This document shows positions 10,672 to 21,573 of a stretch of 64,000 nt of DNA, one piece after another (the first letter of the stretch is position 1; every line of letters begins with the position of its first letter). A program made the translations under genes and the position numbers. Location: NCBI GenBank assembly GCA_026182355.1, contig JAPFBL010000378.1, forward strand, positions 479,534 through 543,533. The letters are read 5' to 3'. Below the pieces are notes generated by a model, which saw only the letters and a program-made list of their open reading frames with translations, was not told the origin of the DNA and searched no databases. The stretch comes from Hermatobates lingyangjiaoensis (taxonomy: Eukaryota > Arthropoda > Insecta > Hemiptera > Hermatobatidae).

Positions 10672-11220
10672 ATGAGCACTGAGTATAAACAGGAAGAACG
10701 AGCCCTTAGGAAATTAATTTATAACAATGTTGAACCGACTAACGAAGGTGACGCACTGAATATCACCATCTACTACAAGAGTAAAAGGACTCAAAACTTG
10801 CTAGTTTCAAACCATCCGAGAGTTGACGTATCAGACCTCAATCGTAGTCACCTAGTGTACCAATACACTTGCACCACAGGGAACTGTGCAGCCCTGCCCT
10901 CTAGGTACATCGGGATGACTAGGACGAAACTGTCAAGACGTCTGACTCTCCATCTCACGACAGGAGCACCAAGGAACCATGCAGAAGAGGCACATGGTAT
11001 TCCCCTGTCTAGGCAGAACCTGGTTGAGGGTACTACCATCCTACATGTTAATAGCGATTTCAATAGACTTAAAATCTTAGAAGCTCTGTACATTAAAGAC
11101 TTGTCACCTAGTTTAAATGTACAAAGTAATGACTTCAATGTAATTCCTAGTTTAAAGAATATAGATAATTTTTTTAAATTAGTTAGAAAAGAGGGCGATG
11201 ACCGAGTTCGGTTGAGTTGA
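10672..11220 (+). pseudogene. PLE C-terminal fragment, divergent GIY-YIG clade
   Basis: A 182-residue frame open from a (TA)n tract to TGA. It reads LVYQYTCTTGNCAALPSRYI, then GMTRTKLSRRL, a His-rich helix and FNRLKILEALYI..LSPSLNVQ. VYQY and RYIGMT are the paired GIY and YIG strands, with an unusually long insert containing two Cys; R of SRRL and E of LEALYI are the expected catalytic residues. The reverse transcriptase part is missing: the element is cut at the (TA)n. The 3' UTR has a hammerhead-like core at 11358-11392 and ends near (TA)n at 11590. The methionine at the frame start is unlikely to be a real start. Confidence 0.8.
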
Positions 11221-11357
11221 AGGGCCATAAGTTTTTTGTTGACCCGCACTCACCCCTACTCCACCCTCACCACCAACTTTCACTTCGACAGAATAGCAGT
11301 GTTCAAACGCCAAAGTAGTTAGTAATATGTATATTTAGTTAATATAAGTAGTTTGAG

Positions 11358-11392
11358 AACCTGATGATGACCCATGGGGCCGAAAGCTTGTT
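11358..11392 (+). ncRNA. Hammerhead-like motif downstream of PLE fragment
   Basis: AAC|CTGATGA, spacer T, stem II built from GACCC/GGGCC-type pairing, GAAAGCTT then GTT. Helix I is AAC/GTT and helix III is the palindrome AGCT followed by T. It sits in the 3' UTR about 140 bases after the stop of the GIY-YIG frame. Confidence 0.6.
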
Positions 11393-11591
11393 ATGTTAGT
11401 TTAATCTAGTGTAGTGATTTATTAAGTATAGTTATCCCCAGTGAAGTGTTTATTTAGTGTTTCAGCCTTCTGAATGTCTTATGCTAGTTTGCTTTGACAA
11501 TTATCACCTGCTCAAAAGAAAATTGTAAGAAAAATAGAAGCTATAAGTAGGAAAATCCTGAATGCAGAATCGTGAATATATATCAATTGCA

Positions 11592-11629
<38 letters not shown>

Positions 11630-11634
<5 letters not shown>

Positions 11635-12290
11635 CTTTAAATTACACAAAGCACGACACAGAAAAGAGAATAAAAAGAACACTTACAGAATTCAATATTT
11701 CGAACTGTTGTTCGTCATCAGGAGAGTAGACTAGAAGAGAGGACGAAGTGAGAGAGATCTCCCCACGTCGAAGAACGGAGCGCGAATGAAGCAATAAAGA
11801 GTCAACCGATGAGAGCAGCACTAGCATAAAAAAGGATCTAGGTACTAAACGTCGGAGAACGGAAAAGGCAAAAACAATAGATAAAATTATAAAATAAAAT
11901 TATAAATTAAAGATTGTAAAAAAGGAAATAATAAAAAAAATATATTAAAAAAAATTATATGAAATATAATATATATTTTTTTAAATATATTTTTTTATTA
12001 TTATTTCCTTTTTTACAATCTTTAATTTATAATTTTATTTTATAATTTTATCTATTGTTTTTGCTTTCTCCGTTCTCCGACGTTTAGTGCCTAGCTCCTT
12101 TTTTACGCTAGTGCTGCTCTCATCGGTTGACTCTTTATTGCTTCATTCGCGCTCCTCCTAGTCTACTCTCCTGATGACGAACAACAGTTCGAAATATTGA
12201 ATTCTGTAAGTGTTCTTTTTATTCTCTTTTCTGTGTCGTGCTTTGTGTAATTTAAAGTTTTATAGTCCTTGTGGACCGTTTCTTATTTTT
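11630..12290. repeat. Family-5 PLE-terminus foldback, long arms
   Basis: Inverted arms of about 320 bases meet near 11970. Outer ends are 'actttaaattacacaaagca' and its complement. Cores lie at 11692-11724 (minus) and 12168-12200 (plus): CTC|CTGATGA, spacer C, GAAC/GTTC, GAAATATTGA. GTAAGT follows at 12206 and the box GTCCTTGTGGACCGT at 12265. Other copies: 14165-14330, 46060-46095 (end only) and 58325-58490. Confidence 0.8.
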
Positions 12291-12321
12291 AGTAATATAT
12301 ATATATAGAGTGAGAGAGATA

Positions 12322-12575
12322 TTTCACATAAACACGTGAAATAATAATCAATGATGAAACCACAATATGAAAATGGAAAACAAGACTAAGCTCTTTCAAC
12401 CGTAACAAGCGATCTTCGTCAAAGTTAAAAAGCCCCAACTGACTCTGACTCAGTTGGGTTTTTGACTCAGACGAACACCGCTTGTTATGGTTAGAAAGAT
12501 CTTAGTCATTTTTCTCATTTCTTATTTGTGGTTTGATCATTGATTGTCATTTCATGTGTTTATTGTTAAATCATT
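12322..12575. repeat. Family-1 foldback, diverged
   Basis: Same arms as 10405-10614 but with several substitutions, and flanked on the left by (TA)n plus a GA run at 12306. It lies just upstream of ESCO exon 12698-12909. Confidence 0.7.
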
Positions 12576-12697
12576 GTATGTATATAATTGAAAGTTTTCT
12601 TATCTCGTTCTATGTATATTGAACACTAGTTTCCTTTTTATCAACAATTAAAAGGTCTAGTTTCAAAACAATTAAACTTTTTCTTTGTTTGTTTTAG

Positions 12698-12909
12698 GTG
12701 TTTTTGTATGTTTCCAATAATAAAAACATCATTGGTTGCTTAGTGTGTGAGTCTATACAAAGAGCAAACAAACTCCTTAGTGATGAAGGTAGTTCAATTG
12801 ATGTTATTTCTGAAGAGGATTTCAACGTTAAAGTCGGAGTTTCCCGAATATGGGTTAACAGTGCCTATAGGAGGAAAAAAATTGGAACCAGCTTGTTGAA
12901 TTCCCTTAG
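12698..12909 (+). CDS. ESCO1/ESCO2-like: ESCO-type acetyltransferase, acetyl-CoA binding exon
   Basis: The exon starts after TTTGTTTTAG with VFLYVSNNK and IIGCLVCE, corresponding to the central strands of the acetyltransferase. It continues to GVSRIWVNSAYRRKKIG, the conserved SRIWV strand followed by the basic acetyl-CoA-binding loop, then the SLLNSLR helix. It is 212 bases long and ends AG before a GTATGT donor. Those two bases join the G of the last exon to make Arg. The segment between VCE and the SRIWV strand is short and acidic, as is usual in invertebrate homologues. The reading frame runs a few codons past the donor, but those are intronic. Confidence 0.9.
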
Positions 12910-13220
12910 GTATGTACTATTTACTTCTTAATGCATTAAATATATATATATATAAACCAATTAAAAAAGATAGCACACAGATAGACACAGGAATATCTCA
13001 CTTCTATATTTCGACCATCGTCGATTGTTTTCCCATTCTTATTGTGGTTTAATCATTGATTGTTGTTTCACGTGTTTATGTGAAATCTTTTTATATATAT
13101 ATATATATATATATATACTTTAACACATAGAAAAGAACACAGAAAGACACTTCAGAACTCACTTCGATATTTCGACATCCGTCGTCATCGGGAAGAAGTG
13201 CGAAGTATATATATATATAT

Positions 13221-13471
13221 TTCGTTGAACAGCTGACCGTATTTCGCTGATGTCATTTTCTTCACTAGTTTTTCAAGGTTTCTGAATACCTTCTTCTTTC
13301 CTTCATCCAAACGTTGGAGAATGTTAATTAAGTTTTTTCCTCCAACGTTTGGATGAAGGAAAGAAGAAGGTATTCAGAAACCTTGAAAAAGTAGTGAAGA
13401 AAATGACATCAGCGAAATACGGTCAGCTGTTCAACGAAATATGCTTAAAAGAAGGACTGCTTCCAAATTTT

Positions 13472-13485
<14 letters not shown>
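13221..13485. repeat. Inverted pair of PLE N-terminal segments
   Basis: The plus copy (13334-13485) codes for FRNLEKVVKKMTSAKYG, then LFNEICLKEGLLPNFTNI, and stops at (TA)n. An inverted copy of its first part occupies 13221-13320. The same N-terminal module occurs at 42504-42610. Confidence 0.7.
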
Positions 13486-13508
<23 letters not shown>

Positions 13509-13524
13509 CAAACCACAATATGAA

Positions 13525-13735
13525 TTCTGAGGTAAAATGGATAAACCAACAAAAGTCTCCACACAAATGAAGTTTTATTCAACTCGTTTCGAACACTTTG
13601 TGTTCATCATCAGGAAGACACCAAGGATGTGGTACTGACGTGTTTCGAACACAAAGTGTTCGAAACGCGTTGAATACAACTTCATTTGTGTGGAGACTTT
13701 TGTTGGTTTATCCATTTTATCTCAGAAAGAGTAAA
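13525..13735. repeat. Family-14 element with inverted hammerhead-like cores
   Basis: The left core (13578-13617, minus) is TTC|CTGATGA, spacer T, GAACAC/GTGTTC, GAAACGAGTT, GAA. The right arm has only the stem plus GAAACGCGTTGAA. The outer segment, 'gtgtggagactttt...accacacaat...gattgcac', is the same sequence that is tandemly amplified at 59041-60005. Confidence 0.7.
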
Positions 13736-13749
13736 TACCACACAATTAC

Positions 13750-13995
13750 GGATTGCACAACTAATGATCCACAATATGAAATGGGAAAAAAGACTAAGAT
13801 CTTTCAACAGTAACAAGCGGTCTTCGTCAGAGTCAAAAACCCAACTCTCAGTGACCCCTCAAAAACTCAGTTGGGTTTTTGACCGCCATTACGGTCGGAA
13901 TATGGAAAAGTGAGTTTTTGTTATGTTTCTGTCTATGTGTCAGAGTTTATTTTAAGAGTAATCTGTTCTGCCGGACCATTCCCGTTTATCATGAT
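13750..13995. repeat. Chimeric foldback: family-1 arm fused to family-9 arm
   Basis: The left arm is family 1. The right arm begins as family 1 ('gttgggtttttga') but switches within the shared GACCGC word to family 9 ('ccgccattacggtcgg', then GTGAGT and a mutated terminal box). This implies a template switch or recombination at a short homology inside stem II. Confidence 0.7.
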
Positions 13996-14793
13996 TATAT
14001 ATATATATATATAACTTTAATAACATAGGAAAGAACGCAAAAAGTTACTACAGAACTCACTTGGATATTTTGACTTCCGTCGTCATCGGGAAGAAGTGCG
14101 GGAAGTCTTCGTTATCTAAGAAACCCAATTAACTATATTTTCTCATTATTACTGTTGTATATATATATATAACTTTAAATTACACAAAGCACAACACAGA
14201 AAAGAGACTAAAAAGAACACTTACAGAATTCAATATTTCGAACTGTTGTTCGTCATCAGGAGAGTAGACTAGAAGAGAGGAGGAAGTGAGAGAGATCTCC
14301 CCACGTCGAAGAACGGAGCGCGAATGTATATATATTTATATTATATATTATAATATATATATATATATATATATTTAGTTCAATATAAACAAAGAAACAT
14401 AGAGAAATCAGAAGAACACACTTACAGTCTCTAATTTTCGGTTTGAACCGTCTTCAGGAGAGATAAAAGAGGGAAACCAAGCGCACTTTATCAGAGACGG
14501 TTGGAGACCAACAGTGTTGCCGCATGCGCGCCCGTTCACAGAAAATAAGGTAGACAGGAATCAATTTATAATTAATTTATAATTTATAATTACATTAAAT
14601 TAATGGAATATGAAAACAATAAATATATAAAAAAGAAAAAATTGAAAAAATAAGGGAAATTGATACATAAACAAAAGTACTGACTAAGCTATGGTAAAAT
14701 AAAATAAAACTAAGAATACAAATAATAATAACAAATGAAATAAATTATAAAAAAAAAAAAAAAAAGTGTGAAAAGGCAAGGAACTTTTAGACA

Positions 14794-15577
14794 TTATCGC
14801 TTTAGATTGAGGCCAGGTGCACTGCGCGCACTTAATAGCCAAATATGGGCTTCTTCGGAGGCTCGTAGTGTGAGATCTTTGCTGTCAGGGGGTATTTGTC
14901 GCAGAATCTGTAACCTGTAGCACTCATTAAAAGGGAGACCGTGGCTATTGGCATGTATGGCAATGGGAAGATGGGAGCGGCTATTGACTGAAGCTCTGTG
15001 ATTGTTCATACGGAGACTAAGCTTGGTGGATGCTTGGCCTACGTAGAACGAATCACACTTGGTACACTCCAAACGGTACACACAGTTTTTGGAGGTACAC
15101 GAGCAGTCAGTTGCAACAGGATAGAGGGTGTTATGGGGGGAGCTGTGAAGTGTGGTTGGGGATTTATAATGGGACACGTGAGGCAACCTCGACGTCCGCA
15201 CAGTTGCGCTCCAGAGGGCAAACTGTTTGCCCTCGTGGAGGTTAGCTTCCTGTGCGAAAGAAAATTGCCAAGGTTGGGAGGACGTCTGTAGGATAGGCGT
15301 GGCGGATTAGGAAAGGTTTTGGAGGTGGCTGGGGAAGAGGATATGATCGGGAAAAGTTCTTTAATGATGGTACCCAGTCTGTGGATACCTGGGAAGTAGG
15401 TTGTTATAAGGTAGGGAGACCCAGAGGGAGAGGAAGAGGAGGTTGATGTAGGATTGTGTGGGGTTGTGGCAGGAACCAGTCTTCTTGTTAGGAAGGGGAG
15501 AGGGTAACCTCGCTCTCAAATTTACTTTTTAGGCTATTGATATGTAGGTGTTTATCTTGTAGTCTGTTACAAATCCG
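14794..15577 (-). pseudogene. PLE linker and GIY-YIG nuclease, left arm
   Basis: The minus frame ends SAPGLNLKR-stop at 14794. Its N-terminal part is frameshifted: CGRRGCLTCPIINPQPHF is in one frame, while CSCTSKNCVYRLECTKCDSF and YVGQASTKLSLRMNNH are in another. Compared with the right arm this copy has at least one indel near 15140. The domain order is Pro/Ser-rich tail of the RT, Cys-rich zinc finger, nuclease. The late Glu of ASEEAHIWLL would be the metal-binding residue. Confidence 0.8.
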
Positions 15578-15624
15578 GTGAATTTGTAACTCTCCATTCC
15601 GAGATCCCTCTCCATACGAATTCA

Positions 15625-16411
15625 CCGGATTTGTAACAGACTACAAGATAAACACCTACATATCAATAGCCTAAAAAGTAAATTTGTAGAGCGAGGTTAC
15701 CCTCTCCCCTTCCTAACAAGAAGACTGGTTCCTGCCACAACCCCACACAATCCTACATCAACCTCCTCTTCCTCTCCCTCTGGGTCTCCCTACCTTATAA
15801 CAACCTACTTCCCAGGTATCCACAGACTGGGTACCATCATTAAAGAACTTTTCCCGATCATATCCTCTTCCCCAGCCACCTCCAAAACCTTTCCTAATCC
15901 GCCACGCCTATCCTACAGACGTCCTCCCAACCTTGGCAATTTTCTTTCGCACAGGAAGCTAACCTCCACGAGGGCAAACAGTTTGCCCTCTGGAGCGCAA
16001 CTGTGCGGACGTCGAGGTTGCCTCACGTGTCCCATTATAAATCCCCAACCACACTTCACAGCTCCCCCCCATAACACCCTCTATCCTGTTGCAACTGACT
16101 GCTCGTGTACCTCCAAAAACTGTGTGTACCGTTTGGAGTGTACCAAGTGTGATTCGTTCTACGTAGGCCAAGCATCCACCAAGCTTAGTCTCCGTATGAA
16201 CAATCACAGAGCTTCAGTCAATAGCCGCTCCCATCTTCCCATTGCCATACATGCCAATAGCCACGGTCTCCCTTTTAATGAGTGCTACAGGTTACAGATT
16301 CTGCGACAAATACCCCCTGACAGCAAAGATCTCACACTACGAGCCTCCGAAGAAGCCCATATTTGGCTATTAAGTGCGCGCAGTGCACCTGGCCTCAATC
16401 TAAAGCGATAA
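15625..16411 (+). pseudogene. PLE linker and GIY-YIG nuclease, right arm
   Basis: An uninterrupted frame from about 15983 to 16411 gives CGRRGCLTCPIINPQPHF, CSCTSKNCVYRLECTKCDSF, YVGQASTKLSLRMNNH and a C-terminal SAPGLNLKR-stop. The earlier part (15625-15982) matches the end of the reverse transcriptase in another frame. Both zinc-finger Cys sets and the nuclease core residues are intact, so the nuclease domain itself looks functional, but the RT is missing. Confidence 0.8.
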
Positions 16412-16740
16412 TGTCTAAAAGTTCCTTGCCTTTTCACACTTTTTTTTTTTTTTTATTAATTTATTTCATTTGTTATTATTATTTGTATTCTTAGTTTTAT
16501 TTTATTTTACCATAGCTTAGTCAGTACTTTTGTTTATGTATCAATTTCCCTTATTTTTTCAATTTTTTCTTTTTTATATATTTATTGTTTTCATATTCCA
16601 TTAATTTAATGTAATTATAAATTATAAATTAATTATAAATTGATTCCTGTCTACCTTATTTTCTGTGAACGGGCGCGCATGCGGCAACACTGTTGGTCTC
16701 CAACCGTCTCTGATCCAGTGCGCTTGGTTTCCCTCTTTTA

Positions 16741-16776
16741 TCTCTCCTGAAGACGGTTCAAACCGAAAATTAGAGA
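16741..16776 (+). ncRNA. Hammerhead-like motif (family 6)
   Basis: TCTC|CTGAAGA, spacer C, stem II GGTT/AACC, GAAAATTA then GAGA. Helix I TCTC/GAGA is perfect and helix III is the palindrome AATT followed by A. Identical at 19991-20026 (plus) and 19870-19905 (minus); mutated at 58235-58268 (CTGGAGA core). Confidence 0.65.
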
Positions 16777-17051
16777 CTGTAAGTGTGTTCTTCTGATTTC
16801 TCTATGTTTCTTTGTTTATATTGAACTATATTTGTCCGTTTTGGATCGTATTTCCAACGAAAAAAAGCGTATATATATATTTATATATATAATTAAAGTT
16901 ACAACTAGAGAACACAAGAAAAAGGACGAACACTCACGAATCTCGATAATTTCGGCGTCTTGCCGTCTTCAGGAGAGTAGAAAGAAAGAAAATAAAAGGA
17001 GAAAGAATGAAGGAACGGAGACGTAAATGCGTCCACTGGCCGATGTAAACT

Positions 17052-17054
<3 letters not shown>

Positions 17055-17107
<53 letters not shown>
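17055..17107. repeat. (TA)n microsatellite
   Basis: About 50 bases of pure TA. It is the right boundary of a family-7 PLE terminus (16893-17050), like many other (TA)n tracts here (for example 9838-9905, 28375-28417, 33197-33243, 36050-36092, 45739-45787 and 49146-49203). Confidence 0.95.
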
Positions 17108-17110
<3 letters not shown>

Positions 17111-17259
17111 ATTATTTATAATTTTGAAGTAACCATTATAATTAGAAGAGTATTATATATTAGTTTACACTCAGCTTTGCTATAAGTAAAAATATGGCCA
17201 ATCTTACTATAGAGGGATATAAATCTATATTTTAAGTGATTTGAAGGAGATTATATATA

Positions 17260-17839
17260 CAGGGTGTCCATAAAGTCCATGTGCAGTTTAAAAAAAATTA
17301 TAACTTTATTCGTATTTACGATAGAAATAATCTGTAAAAAAGATTAGAAGGGAGTAAACCTACATTTTTAATGTTTTATTGTAAAATTAATTTTTATTTT
17401 CCATAGTCCTCCTTTATTAGCAATATAAATAGTAATACAGCTTTGCAGTTTACGGAAAACATGGGCCAACTGATTTACAGTAATCCGTAAAATCTTATTA
17501 GTTATTTTAGCTTTCAAATCTTCAAATGAACAAGATTTAGATGCATGCACAGTTGTTTTCACATACCTTTATAAGAAAAATCTAATGGAGTCAAGTCTGG
17601 TGAACGTGGAGATGAATGAAATGGTCCACCTCTCCCGATTCATCTGTTAGGAAAGTCGTGATTTAGAGTTGTTTAGAAGAGGTTACCACATGATGGAGGT
17701 TAAGTGGATAAAATTTCAATAAAACTTTAAAAAATATAGATTTACTTCTTTCTAATCCTTTTTACAGATCATTTCTATCCCAGCTACAAACAAGGGTACA
17801 TTTTTTTTTAAAACGCACACCGACTTTATGGACACCCTG
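17260..17839 (-). mobile_element. Tc1/mariner-IS630-like transposon relic
   Basis: Terminal inverted repeats CAGGGTGTCCATAAAGTC and its imperfect complement at the right end, with TA on both sides, define a 580-base element. The minus-strand frame at 17368-17562 (FEDLKAKI, then VFRKLQSCI) resembles the C-terminal end of such transposases, whose last helices read like F..L+..I......VF..L..R. The catalytic DDE part is deleted, so this is a nonautonomous remnant. Confidence 0.75.
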
Positions 17840-17856
17840 TATATACAAAACTAAAG

Positions 17857-18450
17857 TTTATCGGGACTCGGTCAGTTCTTCCGGTTCAAATTAAACTCTC
17901 ATTGCCAACGTTTCGGTTTTTATTTAAAACCTTTTTCATTGGAGGAGTCTAAATTTTGAAACAGAAAAACTGTGTATTATATTACAAGTTATTTTACAAA
18001 GAAAAATAGTCTGTGGATTTCAAGAACAACTGTAGTTTGAATGAACACGCGACACTGAACTGAAATAAACAAGCAAGGTCTTTAGTTCAGTGTCACTTGT
18101 TCATTCAGACTACAGATGTTGAAATGCAAACACTTTTTCTTGTAAAATAATTTGTAATGTAATTCTTAGTTTTTCTGTTTCAAAATTTATGCTTCTGTAA
18201 GTTTTCTCACTAACCTATAGTCAAAATATCTATTGTAATTTCTTAATTGTAACTAATTGCGTAACTAATTAACTAATTAATTTATGCTAATTGCACTTTT
18301 ATGTACGATTGATTTTTCAATGATTGAATTATTTCTTATGTTTCCCTTGTTTTGTAGTCCTATGAAAAAGGTTTTAAATAAGAACTGAAACGTTGGCAAT
18401 GCGAGTTTAATTTGAACTGACCGAGTCCAGATAAACTTTAGTTTAGTTTT
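17857..18450. repeat. Family-13 foldback element
   Basis: Inverted ends 'ttatcgggactcggtcagtt' (left) and its complement (right), with 'aacgtttcggtttttattta' and its complement inside. The core is degenerate (CTATGA in place of CTGATGA), but stem II GGTTT/AAACC, GAAACGTT and GG remain. A shorter copy at 49370-49540 and the Tigger-interrupted copy at 34985-36040 show the same order. Confidence 0.65.
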
Positions 18451-18490
18451 TATTCCACGGTCGATACTTTTATCAATATTTATGTATAAA

Positions 18491-19725
18491 TCTATATAAA
18501 TAAAAGAATGATTTTGTCTCTACATTGCTTAGAACTGACTGATTTCAAGTTTTCTTTACGTTTCATACATTGGAGAAACCGAATCCACCCTTAGAAAAAT
18601 TTCTGTCTGTTTGTCTGCAAAATTTTATCACAATTAAACTCAGCCACCATAAGACATATCAAGCTGAAACTTTGACACTAGATTTGTGTATGTCTAACTT
18701 AAAATATAGGCTCTGAATGGATTGAAAATATAGTGCAGAAGCGAAGTTATGGGGCTTTAAGCTGTATTTTGCTAACTTCAGAGATAAGTTTATTTTGAAA
18801 ATACACAGGTATAGCAAGTAGGTATTGTTGTTGATTTTAATTTCATTGGAGCATATGAATATATTGCGTATTTGACATCATTGAAAAAGTGTTTCCCAGA
18901 GTTTAGAATATACTATCTATTAAGAATAAACAGTTTTCTAAACGAGCAATTCTCAGCTCTTAATATGAACAGGCAGGAAAAATCAACAAACAAGTTCTTA
19001 ACTTATATCATACCGAGAAAAGAACTTACAAGTCACTAAAGAGAGTGATTAGTGATGAGGAAACAGTTCATTATCAAACTGAATTTCTTGACTCTGAATT
19101 TATTTCTCCTGGACTGCCTGCTTATGACTATAAAATTAAAGTAGGAGCACCAATCATGCTGCAGTTTAGTAGCTGTATCAAATTTCATGTAACGAAACGT
19201 AAGTAGCCTAAACTGTGCAACGAGATACGACTTTGAGTTCGTGCTCTGCACAGATGTGCCATAGAGGCGGACATTATGACTAGATGTGGTATTGGGGAGT
19301 CTGTGTGTATACCACACATACCATTGATTCCGAGCCACTGTCTGTTTACGTTGAAATGATTGCAAAGTCCTGTCAGAGTCTATTTCGCAATGACGTTAAC
19401 TAAGTCGCAAAGGGAAACTTCATCTAACGCAGGAATTCAAGTTAGCGAGGCCAAGTTTTTCTCACATGGTCAACAGTAGTTTACTTGCTCAAAAGTCAGA
19501 GGTTCCAACTGTTTCTTCTTCCATGAACCTGAAAGGCAGACAGCTAATGTAGTGTATACAGAGGCATTTGCTTTACACTGTACTAATAATGATATTTTCT
19601 ACTATTCTATAATTTCTAATTTGAGTATTAGTATAATACTATAATTGGTATGGTATTCCATGGTATTTTGGAATACCAAGTATAATAGAATTTTTGATTC
19701 CGTCAAAGACGGGTACTTTTGCTAG
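18491..19725 (+). mobile_element. Helitron copy A, nonautonomous
   Basis: Starts TCTATATAAATAAAAG after an A and ends CTAG before a T, with the hairpin CCGTC-AAA-GACGG nine bases before CTAG: the textbook Helitron termini with no target duplication. Internally, 19048-19180 reads YQTEFLDSEFISPGLPAYDY, then KVGAPIMLQF, matching the Helitron helicase block EFLNS...SGLPPH.L.LKVGAPIMLL. Only this helicase scrap remains, so the copy depends on an autonomous partner. Confidence 0.88.
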
Positions 19726-19789
19726 TATATCCGAAGGACTGCTACCAAAGTACACTAATATATATATATATATATACACTTTTTTTCGT

Positions 19790-20085
19790 TGGAAATACGA
19801 TCCAAAACGGACAAATATAGTTCAATATAAACAAAGAAACATAGAGAAATCAGAAGAACACACTTACAGTCTCTAATTTTCGGTTTGAACCGTCTTCAGG
19901 AGAGATAAAAGAGGGAAACCAAGCGCACTGGATCAGAGACGGTTGGAGACCAACGGTCTCTGATCCAGTGCGCTTGGTTTCCCTCTTTTATCTCTCCTGA
20001 AGACGGTTCAAACCGAAAATTAGAGACTGTAAGTGTGTTCTTCTGATTTCTCTATGTTTCTTTGTTTATATTGAACTATATATAT
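19790..20085. repeat. Family-6 PLE-terminus foldback
   Basis: The left arm starts with the complement of the terminal box ('tacgatccaaaacggac', 19798-19814). Cores are at 19870-19905 (minus) and 19991-20026 (plus), meeting near 19950 at 'ggagaccaacggtctc'. (TA)n lies on both sides. Directly left (19726-19775) is the PLE N-terminal scrap EGLLPKYTNI ending at the same (TA)n. Confidence 0.75.
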
Positions 20086-20091
20086 ATATAT

Positions 20092-20240
20092 ATACGAGTT
20101 CGAGATTAACAAAGAGCAACACACAAAGTAGGGAACACACTTACAGACTCAAATTTTCGGGTAATCCGTCTTCAGGAGAAAAGAGAATGGGAGACCAAGC
20201 AAGTTGTAGGCGGAACGGCAAGTAACCAACCCGGCAACCG
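20092..20240 (-). repeat. Family-2 PLE terminus, single arm
   Basis: One arm of the family-2 foldback (hammerhead-like core at 20150-20182, minus), followed by 'cgccagcgctgtcaaccgta' and AT-rich DNA instead of an inverted partner. Confidence 0.65.
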
Positions 20241-20254
20241 CCAGCGCTGTCAAC

Positions 20255-20549
20255 CGTACCCGGTCTTAAAGTATAAAATTAGGAGAAGATATAAACAGAA
20301 ACTCAGATAAGCAGTACTGGTTGGGTAAAACAATAAGTAGGTGAAAAATTATAAACAATATAAGATAAAAACAAACTATAAGAAACAAAAATAATGATAG
20401 AGAAAAGAAGAAAAAATAAATAAATAAAAATAAATACAATACAAAAACTTGCATTGGTTGTTTTAGTAAATAAAAGATAGAGACTGAATAAAAGGATAAG
20501 TATGGGAAACTAGTTAAGAATAAGAATTTAGAAAAATAAAATAGGATAA

Positions 20550-20596
<47 letters not shown>

Positions 20597-21030
20597 CAAA
20601 ACTAAAATTTTCAGTTTGGCTTTTCAAAAATGTTATTACTGCTATAGTTATACCAACGAGGTTATTTGCATCAGCTGTGTTATGTACAAAAATAAGTTTA
20701 TATATTGATAAGTCGATCAATCACTATCTGTACTACCTCAGGAATGAAAGACTAATAAGCATCTCCCATTTAGGTGTTTACATTATGCTTAAATGAGACA
20801 TTATATATTATACACCCAAGAAGTTTGATATTAAGTTTATTTATAGTAAAGTTGAGTGTAGGCCACTCCAGATTTTTATTATTTGTAATACTATCAAGAA
20901 TAATTATATACATATAAATATATACAATATAAATATATATTTATACACATAAAATCTATATACATATAAAACTCTGTTATCCGCGTTTCTATGTTTGCAT
21001 CCGCTCTAAACAGAATAAAATTAATAGAGA
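20255..21030. other. AT-rich intronic DNA, no gene seen
   Basis: Contains a (TA)n tract (20555-20594) and short AT repeats at 20905-20970. No exon or transposon terminus was recognised. Confidence 0.4.
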
Positions 21031-21095
21031 TTCTGTAGGAATCGAACCCACAATGTCAGTATTGTGAGTCAGCTGGTCAAGTGGAAGTTATTTAG
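21030..21095 (-). repeat. tRNA-like SINE fragment
   Basis: The minus strand carries GGGTTCGATTCC, a good RNA polymerase III B box, preceded by a tRNA-like anticodon region; the A box is weak. Probably the head of a tRNA-derived SINE. Confidence 0.45.
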
Positions 21096-21370
21096 CGGTA
21101 ATTAGTTATGATGTGAAGGTAGAAAGAGAAAGAGATAAATGAAGAGAGAGAGAGAGAGAGAGAGAGTGGGAGAGAGATAGAGTGTGGGTGGGGAGGGGGG
21201 GGAAGTAAACTGTTTTGATTTATAACTCTTCAACATTAACTTGAAGTAGTTCAAAGGTCAAGTGAAAGTTATGAGAGGTAATTAGTTATGATGTGAAGGT
21301 AGAAAGAGAAAGAGATAAATGAAGTGACAGAGTAGAGTGAGTGAGTGACGGGTGGGGTGGGGGGGACTGA
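21072..21370 (+). repeat. Two-copy tandem repeat with GA and G-rich runs
   Basis: A unit starting 'gtcaagtg.aagtta' and containing 'ggtaattagttatgatgtga' recurs after about 180 bases. Each copy ends in a GA-rich tract (21146-21200) and a run of G (21190 and 21355). Confidence 0.7.
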
Positions 21371-21573
21371 TCGTGTTTACATTTCACAGAGTTAGATCAT
21401 TAAAAACAGTTTTTGTTTACTCGTGACTTGCTGCGTCATCCAACACCTTCCTTTTTTAATGCAATCATCCTCACGTAAATACAGATAAACTATAAATTAC
21501 TTAATTTTTAATAATGAACATATTTTTACGTTTTTTGTTCAAATTGATTTTAAGAAAAAAAAAAACTTTAATG

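Larger units (their letters stand above)
14378..16854. mobile_element. PLE foldback: two inverted partial PLE copies (family 6)
   Basis: Arms of about 1.2 kb, 14378-15577 and about 15621-16833, are inverted copies separated by a spacer of about 40 bases. Each arm contains the linker and GIY-YIG part of a PLE and its 3' UTR with a hammerhead-like core (14428-14463 minus, 16741-16776 plus). The right end carries GTAAGT and the box GTCCGTTTTGGATCGT (16834). (TA)n lies at both outer ends. Confidence 0.85.
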
